Counted from the first letter of the stretch, positions 41,207 to 54,857 are shown. The stretch: DNA of 64,000 nucleotides from Lingula anatina (GCF_001039355.2 NW_019775968.1:125589-189588); one strand, 5' to 3'. Numbers and translations: made by a program. Notes: generated from the letters alone by a model not told the origin.

Positions 41207-43392
41207 GGCATCCTTCCTGTTGCTCTAGATCTGTCCGCTGTTGAGTGAACGCACTTTTAAAATTTTGCGCTTTTATACCTTTGCTGACGTATAGTCACAT
41301 GATGGCGTTCTTGTTGTCACCAATGGTCAACTTGTTCAAAGGGGATGGCCTTTGATAGTGATGCGCAAATTTGGTAATAATATCTTATCAACATATACAT
41401 TTTCTTTTATATTTTATATTTTGATTATTCTGCCTATCAGTTTGTTTATAATAAGAGTAATAAGTTCTAAGCAATGTCTGTGAAATGTGCAGGCAAATTT
41501 GATGAAAATTTCTGAGCAACATACCTTCTCCCTAAAATTTTTATAGGTACGATGTCCGTTAAGCTGGTAGCTGTGAACTTCTCGCAGGCTACTTTAGTGT
41601 GCGTGTATTTGAACACTGATCCAAAATGTGGATAATGTAATTTGGCGTAGGGTGTCTGCATTTTTGAGGCAGCCTGAGGGAGTATGGTTGTTCTAATTGC
41701 AGTGAATTGTAGAGACAATTGAAAGTACACTGGACTTAGCATGAGCAGTCACCCAAGTTCTCTGAGACACATTTTGTAATCAACTGACTAGTTATTTTGA
41801 AAAATGAAAAAACAAATTATATTGATTTACAAAACTGGAAGATAGAAGCAGTGGATCATATTACTTATGCCAGGCAGAAGAAACGACTGAATGTATATTT
41901 TTATATTCAGAACGTCTACTAATTTAGGTAATAATTAACAACTTGGAAAATAGCAGCAGTGGATCATATTACTAATGCAAGGCAGAAGAAACGAGTGAAT
42001 GTATATTTTTATATTCAAAACGTCCACTGATTTATGTAATAATTAACAACCTGGAAGATAGCAGCAGTGGATCATATTACTAATGGAAGGCAGAAGAAAC
42101 GAGTGAATGCATATTTTTATATTTAAAACGTCTACTGATTTAGGTAATAATTAACAACTGACGTCTTCCTTCATGGCGTCGGGTTATCAGTATTCTCACA
42201 CCAGTAACATAAGTTATGAGTTGAGCAGAAAAAGAAAAAGATTTTTTATAAAGATAATACAAGTATATGTGTAGGCCCATTTATCTTTTTTTATATTACT
42301 AAACGTAAGAATTGTTTGTCCAAGTGAAACTTTACTTACATCAGCCTAGCAACTAAATCTGGCGTTTTAACGTCTCCAAAAATAACTAGAATTTTTTTAA
42401 TAACGCAATAATGCGGCCACCTTCGAGGTGTCGCCCGGTTTTAAAAATTGAAAAAAGAAACTTTTCGGGGCGTCTTTTTTTGCAGGTCATTACTTTCAGT
42501 TGTTTGATGTTTTTTTGTAATATTTTAGCCATTAATAGAATCTTTAATTCAGTTACATCCACGATTAGCTAGACGATATGGTGACAGGGAAAAGTCAAAT
42601 TTTTTTAAACGGCAAAAACTGCATTCTCTTAGAAAGTAATTAGCAAACCTTCATTACCAGGCACTGTGAAAAATTCAGCCGAAGTTGAAGACAAAATGTG
42701 TCAAAAATAAACGTGCATGTCGTAATACATGTACCTATTTAAAGCAGTCTAATTTTTTAGTATTAAAAACGTGTAAATATTATCCATATGGGATATTTTT
42801 AAAGCCTTCGATATTAAATATTTAAACTTCCCATACTTTGAGGCATGCATGAGTCGGAAAATGTTTGCAATGATTACATAAAAAACTAGAATTATCTCTT
42901 TATGTGACCACATTTTACTCATGTGCCTTACATCAATCCCTTAAACCCTTTCCCAATATCGATATTTCAGATATTTTTGACACATCTGTCCATTTTGTCC
43001 TCATCTGAATCACGTGAACGTTATCAAGTGTCATGAGGCGTACATTACGAAAATATTGAGGTCTTGGAACGTGATTTGATGACTTTTTTAAACGCATATA
43101 CAATTATAAATTTATAATTCTAAGTTATTTAATATCAAATTATAAGTTCCGACCGAGTTTTAAAATTTATTTGAGGAGGGGTAAAAAAAAAACCACCCCC
43201 TCTAATACATATTGGAAACGCCCCTAGGAGTATGTCCATGAAACTGGGAGTACAAAATGTGTCTTCTAGCTTAAGTTATCATTATGGAGTGTGAGTAATT
43301 AAAAAAAAAACTATATATGAGTGACAAATATTCATGTGTGTCGAATGCACCCCGCTCTCCGATCAGACATTCCTTATGTATAATTCACAGTA

Positions 43393-43555
43393 GGGGCGGA
43401 TCCAGAGATATTTTCTGGTCTTCCAAATTATCTTTGTTGATCCATCTTGAATTTTTGACCGTCTTCCGACAGAAAAAAATAGATGGCTGACAATGTAAAC
43501 TTGAAAATCTGACCGTCTTCCAGAAGACCCAGAAGACGGCCTAAATCCGCCCCTG
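43393..43555. mobile_element. 163-bp MITE with GGGGCGGAT ends and an empty-site partner
   Basis: Terminal repeats GGGGCGGAT at left and ATCCGCCCCTG at right, flanked by CACAGTA on both sides (43,386-43,392 and 43,556-43,562). The matching place in unit A copy 4 (47,019-47,025) has a single CACAGTA and no insert, which defines the insertion precisely. Interior has paired GACCGTCTTCC and GGAAGACC-type blocks. A related copy lies at 63,082-63,249. The CAGGGGCGG-type end and 7-8 bp duplication fit hAT-type MITEs. Confidence 0.85.
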
Positions 43556-44451
43556 CACAGTACATCTTCGTTGTAGTTTGTGAATTTACATCATTTCTTA
43601 GTAAAGCGGTGTTGTCTTAGATTTACCTTAAATGTCCAAATTACTAAGAAGAAACCACTCGCAAGAATTATAAAGCTTTTTAGACTGCTGGTTCAATGGA
43701 CATATGATACACACGATATTTTGCAACCCTACAAAACCTGTTTCTTAAAATTTTGGTTCCACCACATAGCTTAGCACTTATGAAAACGCTGATCATTCTT
43801 TTCTGCTTTATTGATATATTTTCAGTACATAAATAACCATTGTCTGTTGCCCCATTTTGCACAAAATTAAAATAATCCCGTAGACCTCATTGTTTTTCAT
43901 CCATGACAAAACTATTAAAATTTCTCCTCATAATTTAGAATTACACTGGCATCTACACAGTACATAAATGTATCATTATAATATCATCTTGTTCTTACTG
44001 ATAACATAATTAGCTTAATTTCATAACAATTCTAAAATGTTAATAACAATGAAACTTCAAAGTAGATGGCAAGATTCTTATTGTGCTAATAAAGATAAAT
44101 TATGTAAATTCAATACTAATTTGGTATACTGGCCCATTGAAATAAGGGAACCGTTTCACAAAAAAATTAAGCTTAGACTGCTAAATCTGGATAGCCAACT
44201 ATACAAAGCCAACTTTGCGATATTGTCTTACAACTATTATATTTTAAAAAGAATGATTGGTCCACAATTGATGAGTAGAATATAAGTAAATGGGCTACTG
44301 ACACCACTGCAAGTAAAAGGCTTGCCAAGACAATCAAAATGTAAATCAAAGGAAAGTGAAAAGAAAGTAAAACGACTGGAAAAAATGAGGCAAGTCCAGA
44401 CAAAATTGATAACTTGATTAATGAGCGAATAATACTCTAGTTTTGATTAAN

Positions 44452-47400
44452 AGTCCCACAGGTAGCGGCCATCATCTTCTATGTCCTGTAAACAGAAATA
44501 AAAACGAGATTAGATTTCTTTATTTCTCAAACCCCCCTTCCAAAAAGAAAAAAAGATTACATACCTTAAGGAGTGAAGTCGAAGTCCCACAGGTGGCGCC
44601 CATCAGTTTGCAGTCTGCTTCCTGGACCTGTAATAAAAAAGAAACCTGGAAAGCATGGGAAAATGCAATGGCACTACGACTCCAGCCCACGACAGCAAAA
44701 AGGTGAAGTATCCTGCGAAGATGACCGAGCGACGATTCCTCGTGGGGAGAAGCGAAGATTTTAGCTGGCCAGCTAAGAGAAACGCCGTCTAGACGTCTGC
44801 GTATGCAAGGAACAATATGTCGAAGAGCGATGCGTTGACGTAGGATGAGAAGATTCGGAGAAATGGGAGTCGACTCCCGTGTCCTTTGTGCTTGATACAG
44901 GGCGCAGCACATGGCATCCTTCCTGTTGCTCTAGATCTGTCTGCTGTTGAGTGAACGCACTTTTAAAATTTTGCGCTTTTATACCTTTGTTGACGTATAG
45001 TCACATGATGGCGTTCTTGTTGTCACCAATGGTCAACTTGTTCAAAGGGGATGGCCTTTGATAGTGATGCGCAAATTTGGTAATAATATCTTATTAACAT
45101 ATACATTTACTTTTATATTTTATATTTTGATTATTCTGCCTATCAATTTGTTTATAATAAGAATAATAAGTTCAAAGCAATGTCTGTGAAATGTGCAGGC
45201 AAATTTGATGACAATTTCTGAGCAACATACCTTCTCCCTAAAATTTTTATAGGTACGATGTCCGTTAAGCTGGTAGAACTTCTCGCAGGCTACTTTAGTG
45301 TGCGTGTATTTGAACACTGATCCAAAATGTGGATAATGTAATTTGGCGTAGGGTGACTGCATTTTTGAGGCAGCCTGAGGGAGTATGGTTGTTTTAATTG
45401 TAGTGAATTGTAGAGACAATTGAAAGTACACTGGACTTAGCATGAGCAGTCACCCAAGTACTCTGAGACACATTTTGTAATCAGCTGACTTGTTATTTTG
45501 AAAAATGAAAAAACAAATTATATTGATTTACAAAACTGGAAGATAGAAGCAGTGGATCATATTACTTATGCCAGGCAGAAGAAACGACTGAATGTATATT
45601 TTTATATTCAAAACGTCTACTGATTTAGGTAATAATTAACAACCTGGAAGATAGCAGCAGTGAATCATATTACTAATGCAAGGCAGAAGAAACGAGTGAA
45701 TGTATATTTTTATTTTCAAAACGTCTACTGATTTAGGTAATAATTAACAACTGACGTCTCCCTTCATGGCGTCGGGTTATCAGTACTCTCACACCAGTAA
45801 CATAAGTTATGAGTTGAGCAGAAACAGAAAAAGATTTTTTATAAAGATAATACAAGTATATGTGTAGGCCCATTTATCTTTTTTTATATTACTAAACGTA
45901 AGAATTGTTTGTCAAGGTGAAACTTTACTTCCATCAGCCTAGCAACTAAATCTGACGTTTTAACGTCTCCGAAAATAACTAGAATTTTTTGAATAACGCA
46001 ATAAAGCGGCCACCTTCGAGGTGTCGCCCGGTTTTTTCAAAATTGAAAAAAGAAACTTTTCGGGGCGTCTTTTGCCGCGGGTCATTATTTTCAGTTGTTT
46101 TATGTTTTTTGTAACATTTTAGCCATTAATAGAATCTTTAATTCAGTTACATCCACGATTAGCTAGACGAAATGGTGACAGGGAAAAGTCAAATTTTTTA
46201 AACGGCAAAAACTGCATTCTCTTAGAAAGTAATTTACAAACCTTCATTACCAGGCACTGTGAAAAATTCAACCGAAGTTGAAGACAAAATGTGTTAAATG
46301 CCGTAATACCTATTTAAAGCAGTCTAATTTTTGTTAGTATTAAAAACGTGTAAATGTTATCCATATGGGATATTTTTAAAGCCTTCGATATTAAATATTT
46401 AAACTTCCCATACTTTGAGGCATGCATGAGTCGGAAAATGTTTGCATTATTACACAAAAAACTAGATTTATCTCTTTATGTGACCACAGTTAACTCATGT
46501 GCCTTACATCATTCCCTTAAACCCTTTCCCAATATCGATATTTCAGATATTTTTGACACATTTTGTCCTCATCTGAATCACGTGAACGTTATCAAGTGGC
46601 ATGAGGCGTACATTACGAAAATATTTAGGTCTTATAACGTGATTTGATGACTTTTTTAAATGCATATACAATTATAAATTTATAATTAAGTTATTTAATA
46701 TCAAATTATAAGTTCTGACCGAGTTTTAAAATTTATTTTAGGAGGGGTAAAAAAAACCCACCCCTCTAATACATATTGGATACGCCCCTAGGAGTATGGC
46801 CATGAAACTGGGAGTACAAAATGTGTCTTCTAGCTTAAGTTATCATTATGGTGTGTGTGTAAATAGAGTCTTTTCCACGGTCACGTGACTTCCGCTAAAT
46901 TATCCGTGGGAACGCGAGATTTTGCGGGATTTGAAGAAAAAAACTATATATGAGTGACAAATGTTCGTGTGTGTCGAATGCACCCCGCTCTCCGATCAGA
47001 CATTCCTTTTGTATAATTCACAGTACATCTGCGTTGTTGTTTGTGATTTTACATCATTTCTTAGTAAAGCGGTGTTGTCTTAGATTTACCTTAAATGTCC
47101 AAATTACTAAGAAGAAACCACTCGCAAGAATTATAAAGCTTTTTAGACTGCTGGTTCAATGGACATATGATACACACGATATTTTGCAACCCTACAAAAC
47201 CTGTTTCTTAAAATTTTGGTTCCACCACATAGCTTAGCACTTATGAAAACGCTGATCATTCTTTTCTGCTTTATTGATATATTTTCAGTACATAAATAAC
47301 CATTGTCTGTTGCCCTATTTTGCACAAAATTAAAATAATCCCGTAGACCTCATTGTTTTTCATCCATGACAAAACTATTAAAATTTCTCCTCATAATTTA

Positions 47401-47913
47401 GAATTACACTGGCATCTACACAGTACATAAATGTATCATTATAATAACATCTTGTTCTTACTGATAACATAATTAGCTTAATTTCATAACAATTCTAAAA
47501 TGTTAATAACAATGAAACTTCAAAGTAGATGGCAAGATTCTTATTGTGCTAATAAAGATAAATAATGTAAATTCAATACTAATTTGGTATACTGGCCCAT
47601 TGAAATAAGGGAACCGTTTCACAAAAAAATTAAGCTTAGACTGCTAAATCTGGATAGCCAACTATACAAAGCCAACTTTGCGATATTGTCTTACAACTAT
47701 TATATTTTAAAAAGAATGATTGGTCCACAATTGATGAGTAGAATATAAGTAAATGGGCTACTGACACCACTGCAAGTAAAAGGCTTGCCAAGACAATCAA
47801 AATGTAAATCAAAGGAAAGTGAAAAGAAAGTAAAACGACTGGAAAAAATGAGGCAAGTCCAGACAAAATTGATAACTTGATTAATGAGTGAACAATACTC
47901 TAGTTTTGATTTA
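44452..47913 (-). repeat. duplicated unit A, copy 4
   Basis: Same order as copy 3, with TATAAAA at 44,977-44,983, the Arg-rich frame from ATG 44,912 shortened by small deletions, and a 5-bp deletion near 45,275 that frameshifts the exon-like block. It lacks the MITE (empty site CACAGTA at 47,019-47,025) and carries an extra piece of about 80 bp at 46,865-46,945, including GTCACGTGACTTCCG, that copy 3 lacks. Confidence 0.85.
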
Positions 47914-47914
47914 N

Positions 47915-50900
47915 CATCTACACAGTACATAAATGTATCATTATAATAACATCTTGTTTCTTACTGATAACATAATTAGCTTAATTCCATAACAATTCTA
48001 AAATGTTAATAACAATGAAAAATTCAAAGTAGATGGCAAGATTCTTATTGTGCTGATAAAGATAAAATATGTAAATTCAATACTGATTAGGTACTGTATA
48101 CTGGCTCATTGAAAAAAGGGAACCGTTTCACAAAAAAATTAAGCTTAGACTGCATAATCTGGATAGCCAACTATACAAAGTCAACTTTGCGATATTGTCT
48201 TACAACTACAATTTTTTAAGAATGATTGGTCCACAGTTGATGAGTAGAATATACATAAATGGGCTACTGACACCACTGCAAGTAAAAGACTTGCCAAGAC
48301 AATCAAAATGTAAATCAAAGGAAAGTGAAAAGAAAGTAAAAAGACTGGAAAAAATGAGGCAAAATTGATAACTTGGTTAATGAGCGAACAATACTCTAGT
48401 TTTGATTAAATCAGAACTTTTCTTGCGCCTATTTTTATTTTTGCCATTTTGTAAGTGAAAAAAAGGGAATAGGGGATTCGTGTAGTGAAAGCCCAACCTT
48501 AACCTTTGGATGCTATTCTCATTAAACATATGCATAAAAGACAAAATTTAGACCACAAATAGATTCATGCAATCTACCAACCTTTTTTACAGTGAGTCAT
48601 TGCAACTTATCAGTTATTTCTGGCCTAGGCTATCTGTAAGATTCTTACAACTGTGAAGTGCAACTTAGCCAGCTAAGTCTTTATAGGCTCAGATTTAAGA
48701 CTGTACAGCGCAAAGCATTTTATTTTGGGAACAACAAACGCATTCTTCACTCGATTCCAGTAGGCACAGGAGTCTTGTAACCGTTGTTCTTGCTTTCAGT
48801 GAAACCCTTGTCATCAGTTATTCTTCAAATTTGCATTTTTCTAAAGTAAGACACGATATAGAAGGCGAAAAGCCAAAATATACATATTTAAGGGCATAAT
48901 TTTCTGATATTTTGACCTCCTTGTGGATAAAACATAAAGAGGACACAATTTCACGCGAAATCAATTTAAAAATGCGCTTGAGAATATCGCTATATTTTTC
49001 TTAAACAGTTACTTCCTCATGTAAGAACTCTTTGCTTCATTAATTTCACCTGAAGTGCTTGAGGTTGCAGACGATAGCTCCGGCAAGATAACACGTGAAG
49101 ACACTTGTTTACATAGATGATCAATAACTCTGCTATAATTCATAAAACTTATCAGCAAGCCGTATTCCAATACCATGGAACGTGCTCGTTATCGTCCCTC
49201 TTTCTGATTCTCGTGAGACATTTATTATTCTCGAGGGTTTGCTGGGTGCATCTTTTGGTCTTGTAGCATTTAGCTGCTTTATACTTACATTAATCATGCA
49301 TCATTTGTATCCAATTGAGTGGCTGCACTTGTGAAAAATTCCTCCGCCTGCTTGGATTCTGCTGCACAACAGAAGGCTCCTAGTAACCAGGAACACATAA
49401 TTAATATTTTAGCTTTATTGAATCCGTTTATAATTGCATTTAACATTCATCGTGTATGACAATGTAGAAAACAACATATCCACCTGTCGGTTTCGATTTG
49501 AAGGTTTGGAACATTGCTGATAGGGGCACAGCTTGTAGTGCTGTCACCTTGCGGGTAAGGGTCCCGAGAATGGCATATCTAATAATGACAAATCGACTGT
49601 TCAATTCTCAAAAGACGTGAGGGCCTGGTGTTTGGAAATTAAAGAGATGTACATTCCACATTGCCGCAATAATTGAATTTTCAATCCAACTTAATACAGA
49701 GGGCTACATTGCGAGACTAGAATGCAACATACAGTTTACAAGACCTGCTTATTTTTACATCTTTTGTTCGGCTGCATCCAGAAAGCGCCAAACAAGCTGC
49801 GTTAAATGTGATGCATGCACCTGTAGACGGCAAGCAGTACTTCGAAAGGCGCATGGACCTAACGGAGCCATATTGATAAGCTATACGCCTCAGTTGGCTT
49901 TCTAATTCTTGGAGTTTAATTCAATTCTTCGTGCGTTTCTAAGAACTCTCTGAAGTAAGATACATTAATGAGATTGGGGGAATCATTTACATAGTTAAAG
50001 GTATACAGGAGGACTCAGTATGCCGTACGCAGTCTTTATTAGAGGTACGTAATTGAATAAAATGGTTTTACATGTATATTAAGGTTATTGGTGCTGTCGC
50101 TGCTGTTGAGCCGCCAAATCAGTTAAAAATTTGACTTTCTTGTGTTTACATCGGCGTATTTAAGTCAAGCCGTTATACTTATCATAAGTGAGACCTCTAT
50201 CGGACTGTTTAGACCCCCCTCGCTTATTAACTGCTAAACTTTTAATCATTTGGAATACACAAAGCAATTCACTTAATTACTTTCTGTATTTTTCCTAGTC
50301 ATAATCGGCTACCTTTCACTTTCCCCAGAGAAATCAGTCTTATTGCGTTTGGTTGTTCTCTTCTCAACCATGATTGTGTTTATCAAAGAGGTTTGTGCTT
50401 CTCTGTAAGTCTTATACCAACCGCCGTTGCTCTTTGTGTGGAAGCTTATATTTCACTTTCTGTAAAACAGAAATTAAAACACTTAAGTAGATGATACCGT
50501 GAATTACATAAACCCGTTCTTATATATATTATTTTAAAAGTTATCTAAATAAGACCGTAGTCAAGCTAAATTGTAGGCTACAGGTACTCGCTGCACAAGC
50601 TGCCGTAAGCAGGAGAGCATTTAACCTAGCTTTCAAAAGTGCAATGAATTCTTTGTGTAATAGCTTCTGTTGAGACTCTAGTACGCATCCTCTCTATTAT
50701 TAGCGCCTGTAAAAAGCTCCTGGAAGAGATATTGATCAATGAAATACACAAAAATATGTGTGCCGGTAGCCTATTTAGATCAGCAGGACTTTTTTACCAT
50801 TATTGATCCAAAAATCTCAACACGAGATGGCATTTTGTGCGAGTGTCCAGTATGGATTGCAACCGAGGGCTTGCCGCAACATACAGCAAACCTCGGCAGA

Positions 50901-51046
50901 AAATCAATCTCATTGAATTTCTTATTCTCTTATTTACTTAGCCAGCGTAACTTACGTCGTTAAGTGTGCTCGGTATGTTATACTCAGACATACATAAAAC
51001 TAGAAAAATTTGTTTATTTACCTGTGTAACCTCTACCCCCCCCCCA
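47915..51046. repeat. unit B copy 1 (preceded by a re-read of unit A end)
   Basis: Bases 47,915-48,410 repeat the end of unit A copy 4. From there about 2.65 kb runs to a poly-C tract at 51,036-51,045. A tRNA-like patch lies at about 49,521-49,575 (GGGGCACAGC, GGGTCCCGAG). A 74-codon plus frame at 50,739-50,963 (MKYTKICVPVAYLDQQDF) recurs in copy 2 with few changes. Nothing recognisable as a known gene. Confidence 0.8.
49521..49575 (+). other. tRNA-like patch (SINE head or pseudogene)
   Basis: GGGGCACAGCTTGTAGTG, then TGTCACCTTGCGGG and GGGTCCCGAG, have the spacing of tRNA A- and B-box regions in tRNA-derived SINEs, but the B box is off consensus and no cloverleaf closes cleanly. A copy lies at about 52,222-52,276. 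Confidence 0.25.
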
Positions 51047-51047
51047 N

Positions 51048-53752
51048 AGAAAAAATGAGGCAAAATTGATAACTTGGTTAATGAGCGAACAATACTCTAG
51101 TTTTGATTAAATCAGAACTTTTCTTGCACCTATTTTTATTTTTGCCATTTTGTAAGTGAAAAAAGGGGAATAGGGGATTGGTGTAGTGAAAGCCCAACCT
51201 TTACCTTTGGATGCTATTCTCATTAAACATATGCATAAAAGACAAAATTTAGACCACAAATAGATTCATGCAATCTACCAACCTTTTTTACAGTGAGTCA
51301 TTGCAACTTATCAGTTATTTCTGGCCTAGGCTATCTGTAAGATTCTTACAACTGTGAAGTGCAACTTAGCCAGCTAAGTCTTTATAGGCTCAGATTTAAG
51401 ACTGTACAGCGCAAAGCATTTTATTTTGGGAACAACAAACGCATTCTTCACTCGATTCCAGTAGGCACAGGAGCCTTGTAACCGTTGTTCTTGCTTTCAA
51501 TGAAACCCCTGTCATCAGTTATTCTTCAAATTTGCATTTTTCTAAAGTAAGACACGATATAGAAGGCGAAAAGCCAAAATATACATATTTAAGGGCATAA
51601 TTTTCTGATATTTTGACCTCCTTGTGGATAAAACATAAAGAGGACACAATTTCACGCGAAATCAATTTAAAAATGCGCTTGAGAATATCGCTATATTTTT
51701 CTTAAACAGTTACTTCCTCATGTAAGAACTCTTTGCTTCATTAATTTCACCTGAAGTGCTTGAGGTTGCAGACGATAGCTCCGGCAAGATAACACGTGAA
51801 GACACTTGTTTACATAGATGATCAATAACTCTGCTATAATTCATAAAACTTATCAGCAAGCCGTATTCCAATACCATGGAAAGTGCTCGTTATCGTCCCT
51901 CTTTCTGATTCTCGTGAGACATTTATTATTCTCGAGGGTTTGCTGGGTGCATCTTTTGGTCTTGTAGCATTTAGCTGCTTTATACTTACATTAATCATGC
52001 ATCATTTGTATCCAATTGAGTGGCTGCACTTGTGAAAAATTCCTCCGCCTGCTTGGATTCTGCTGCACAACAGAAGGCACCTAGTAACCAGGAACACATA
52101 ATTAATATTTTAGCTTTATTGAATCCGTTTATAATTGCAATTAACATTCATCGTCTATGACAATGTAGAAAACAACATATCCACCTGTCGGTTTCGATTT
52201 GAAGGTATGGAACATTGCTGATAGGGGCACAGCTTGTAGTGCTGTCACCTTGCGGGTAAGGGTCCCGAGAATGGCATATCTAATAATGACAAATCGACTG
52301 TTCAATTCTCAGAAGACGTGAGGGCCTGGTGTTTGGAAATTAAAGAGATGTACATTCCACATTGCCGCAATAATTGAATTTTCAATCCAACTTAATACAG
52401 AGGGCTACATTGCGAGACTAGAATGCAACATACAGTTTACAAGACCTGCTTATTTTTACATCTTTTGTTCGGCTGCATCCAGAAAGCGCCAAACAAGCTG
52501 CGTTAAATGTGATGCATGCACCTGTAGACGGCAAGCAGTACTTCGAAAGGCGCATGGACCTAACGGAGCCATATTGATAAGCTATACGCCTCAGTTGGCT
52601 TTCTAATTCTTGGAGTTTAATTCAATTCTTCGTGCGTTTCTAAGAACTCTCTGAAGTAAGATACATTAATGAGATTGGGGGAATCATTTACATAGTTAAA
52701 GGTATACAGGAGGACTCAGTATGCCGTACGCAGTCTTTATTAGAGGTACGTAATTGAATAAAATGGTTTTACATGTATATTAAGGTTATTGGTGCTGTCG
52801 CTGCTGTTGAGCCGCCAAATCAGTTAAAAACTTGACTTTCTTGTGTTTACATCGGCGTATTTTAGTCAAGCCGTTATACTTATCGTAAGTGAGACCTCTA
52901 TCGGACTGCTTAGACCCCCTCGCTTATTAATTGCTGAACTTTTAATCATTTGGAATACACAAAGCAATTCACTTAATTACTTTCTGTATTTTTCCTAGTC
53001 ATAATCGGCTACCTTTCACTTTCCCCAGAGAAATCAGTCTTATTGCGTTTGGTTGTTCTCTTCTCAACCATGATTGTGTTTATCAAAGAGGTTTGTGCTT
53101 CTCTGTAAGTCTTCTTCCAGCCGCTGTTGGTCTTTGTGTGGAAGCTTATATTTCACTTTCTGTAAAACAGAAATTAAAACACCTAAGTAGATGATGCCGT
53201 GAATTATATAAACCCGTTCTTACATATATTATTTTAAAAGGTATCTAAATAAGACCGTAGTCGAGCTAAATTATAGGCTACAGGTACTCGCTGCACAAGC
53301 TGCCGTAAGCAGGAGAGCATTTAACCTAGCTTTCAAAAGTGCAATGAATTCTTTGTGTAATAGCTTCTGTTTAGACTCTAGTACGCATCCTCTCTATTAT
53401 TAGCGCCTGTAAAAAGCTCCTGGAAGAGATATTGATCAATGAAATACATAAAAATATGTGTGCCAGTAGCCTATTTAGATCAGCAGGACTTTTTTACCAT
53501 TATTGATCCAAAAATCTCAACACGAGATGGCATTTTGTGCGAGTGTCCAGTATGGATTGCAACCAAGGGCTTGCCGCAACATACAGCAAACCTCGGCAGA
53601 AAATCAATCTCATTGAATTTCTTATTCTCTTATTTACTTAGCCAGCGTAACTTACGTCGTTAAGTGTGCTCGGTATGTTATACTCAGACATACATAAAAC
53701 TAGAAAAATTTGTTTATTTACCTGTGTAACCTCTACCCCCCCCCCCCCCCGC
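51048..53752. repeat. unit B copy 2
   Basis: About 2.7-kb repeat of unit B, again ending at the same poly-C tract. Differences from copy 1 are scattered single bases and small indels; the 74-codon frame (53,439-53,663) differs at only a few positions. Confidence 0.9.
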
Positions 53753-53753
53753 N

Positions 53754-54045
53754 AAATCAGAACTTTTCTTGCACCTATTTTTATTTTTGCCATTTTGTAA
53801 ATGAAAAAATGGGATAGGGGATTGGTGTAGTGAAAGCCCAACCTTAACCTTTGGATGCTATTTTCATTAAACATATGCATAAAAGACAAAATTTAGACCA
53901 CAAATAGATTCATGCAATCTACCAACCTTTTTTACAGTGAGTCATTGCAACTTATCAGTTATTTCTGGCCTAGGCTATCTGTAAGATTCTTACAACTGTG
54001 AAGTGCAACTTAGCCAGCTAAGTCTTTATAGGCTCAGATTTTAGA
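53754..54045. repeat. unit B copy 3, start only
   Basis: Matches the first 290 bp of unit B (from AAATCAGAACTTTTCTTG). At about 54,040, just after GGCTCAGATTT, it departs into unique sequence next to the MOV10-like gene. This breakpoint is either the true edge of the duplication or the edge of an inserted segment. Confidence 0.85.
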
Positions 54046-54857
54046 CTACAAACCAACTTCAAACATTTAGTAAAGCAAGCGCAAGGAATAGAGTTAGTTT
54101 GAAGGCTCTGCCTCCCCATAGGGTGAGAACAAACACAGTCACACTGTATGATGCATTACAGAAAACATTGGTTAAAAATATACTCTGGAATTTTACATTT
54201 TCACTAGTATAGAATCAATTTGATTTCTAAAACTGACTTATTATAAAAATACTCCTGTCAATTTAAAACTTTTTCATAAAGCATATCTGAAATATACTGA
54301 TAAAATGTTATTAAAAATATTAAAATTTGATATTCACAGATAAAATAGGCCCAAGTCAAAATGATTAAGACAATTATTGAAGCATTATTCAAACCCCAAT
54401 TTTGATTATTTTCATACAATAAGTGATTCACAAGTTCTTTAACAGAGTTGCACCTAATTTGACTACATGATATCTATCAAAATCTCTCTAAAATCAAGTG
54501 ACAAAAATGCCCACAGTTTCAAGCACCATCAAATACGGCTTCAGTAAGTAATATCCTCAATTGTTTCATAATAAACGTCGTGTCACTTGAATGTACCATT
54601 CTCCAGAAAAAAAGATGAACTTGCAAGGTTTGATAAGTCTGCATTTACAGGTAGATGTCATTGTTTAATATATACATGAGGCAGCTTTATATCGTGGTCA
54701 ACAATATTATATTATGTCAGTTTCTCTAGCCTCCATGTCTAATTCGTCATAATATTTTGATTTTCAAATTCAGGGTCCCCTTGTAAAATATCTTGCATAT
54801 CCTCTTGATCACAGAAGAATCTGAGTTGAGAATACAGTTGAGAATACAGAGTTAAAA
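54046..54857. other. MOV10-like 3' UTR and unique flank
   Basis: Single-copy AT-rich sequence between the edge of unit B and the MOV10-like stop codon. It should include the 3' UTR; no convincing AATAAA was found close to the stop. No other feature seen. Confidence 0.4.

Larger units (their letters stand above)
40527..44450 (-). repeat. duplicated unit A, copy 3 (longest, with MITE)
   Basis: From the right: an AT-rich part, the 163-bp MITE at 43,393-43,555, an exon-like block 41525-41673 (contains KLHYPHFGSVFKYTHTK; good acceptor CTCCCTCAG and donor GTATGT), TATAAAA at 41,271-41,277, the Arg-rich 150-codon frame (41,206-40,754), and three tandem mini-exon units at 40847-40909, 40716-40767 and 40585-40636. 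Copy 3 keeps the exon-like block open where copies 1 and 2 have a stop and copy 4 a 5-bp deletion. Confidence 0.85.

Noticed and set aside
43580-44285. Open frames repeated at 43.6-44.3 and 46.9-47.9 kb
   Set aside because: AT-rich, the second copy has a stop in the longest one, and no motif or splice support; treated as part of unit A.
50739-50963. 74-codon frame MKYTKICVPVAYL, also at 53,439
   Set aside because: Conserved only because the whole 2.7-kb unit is near-identical; no independent support for coding.
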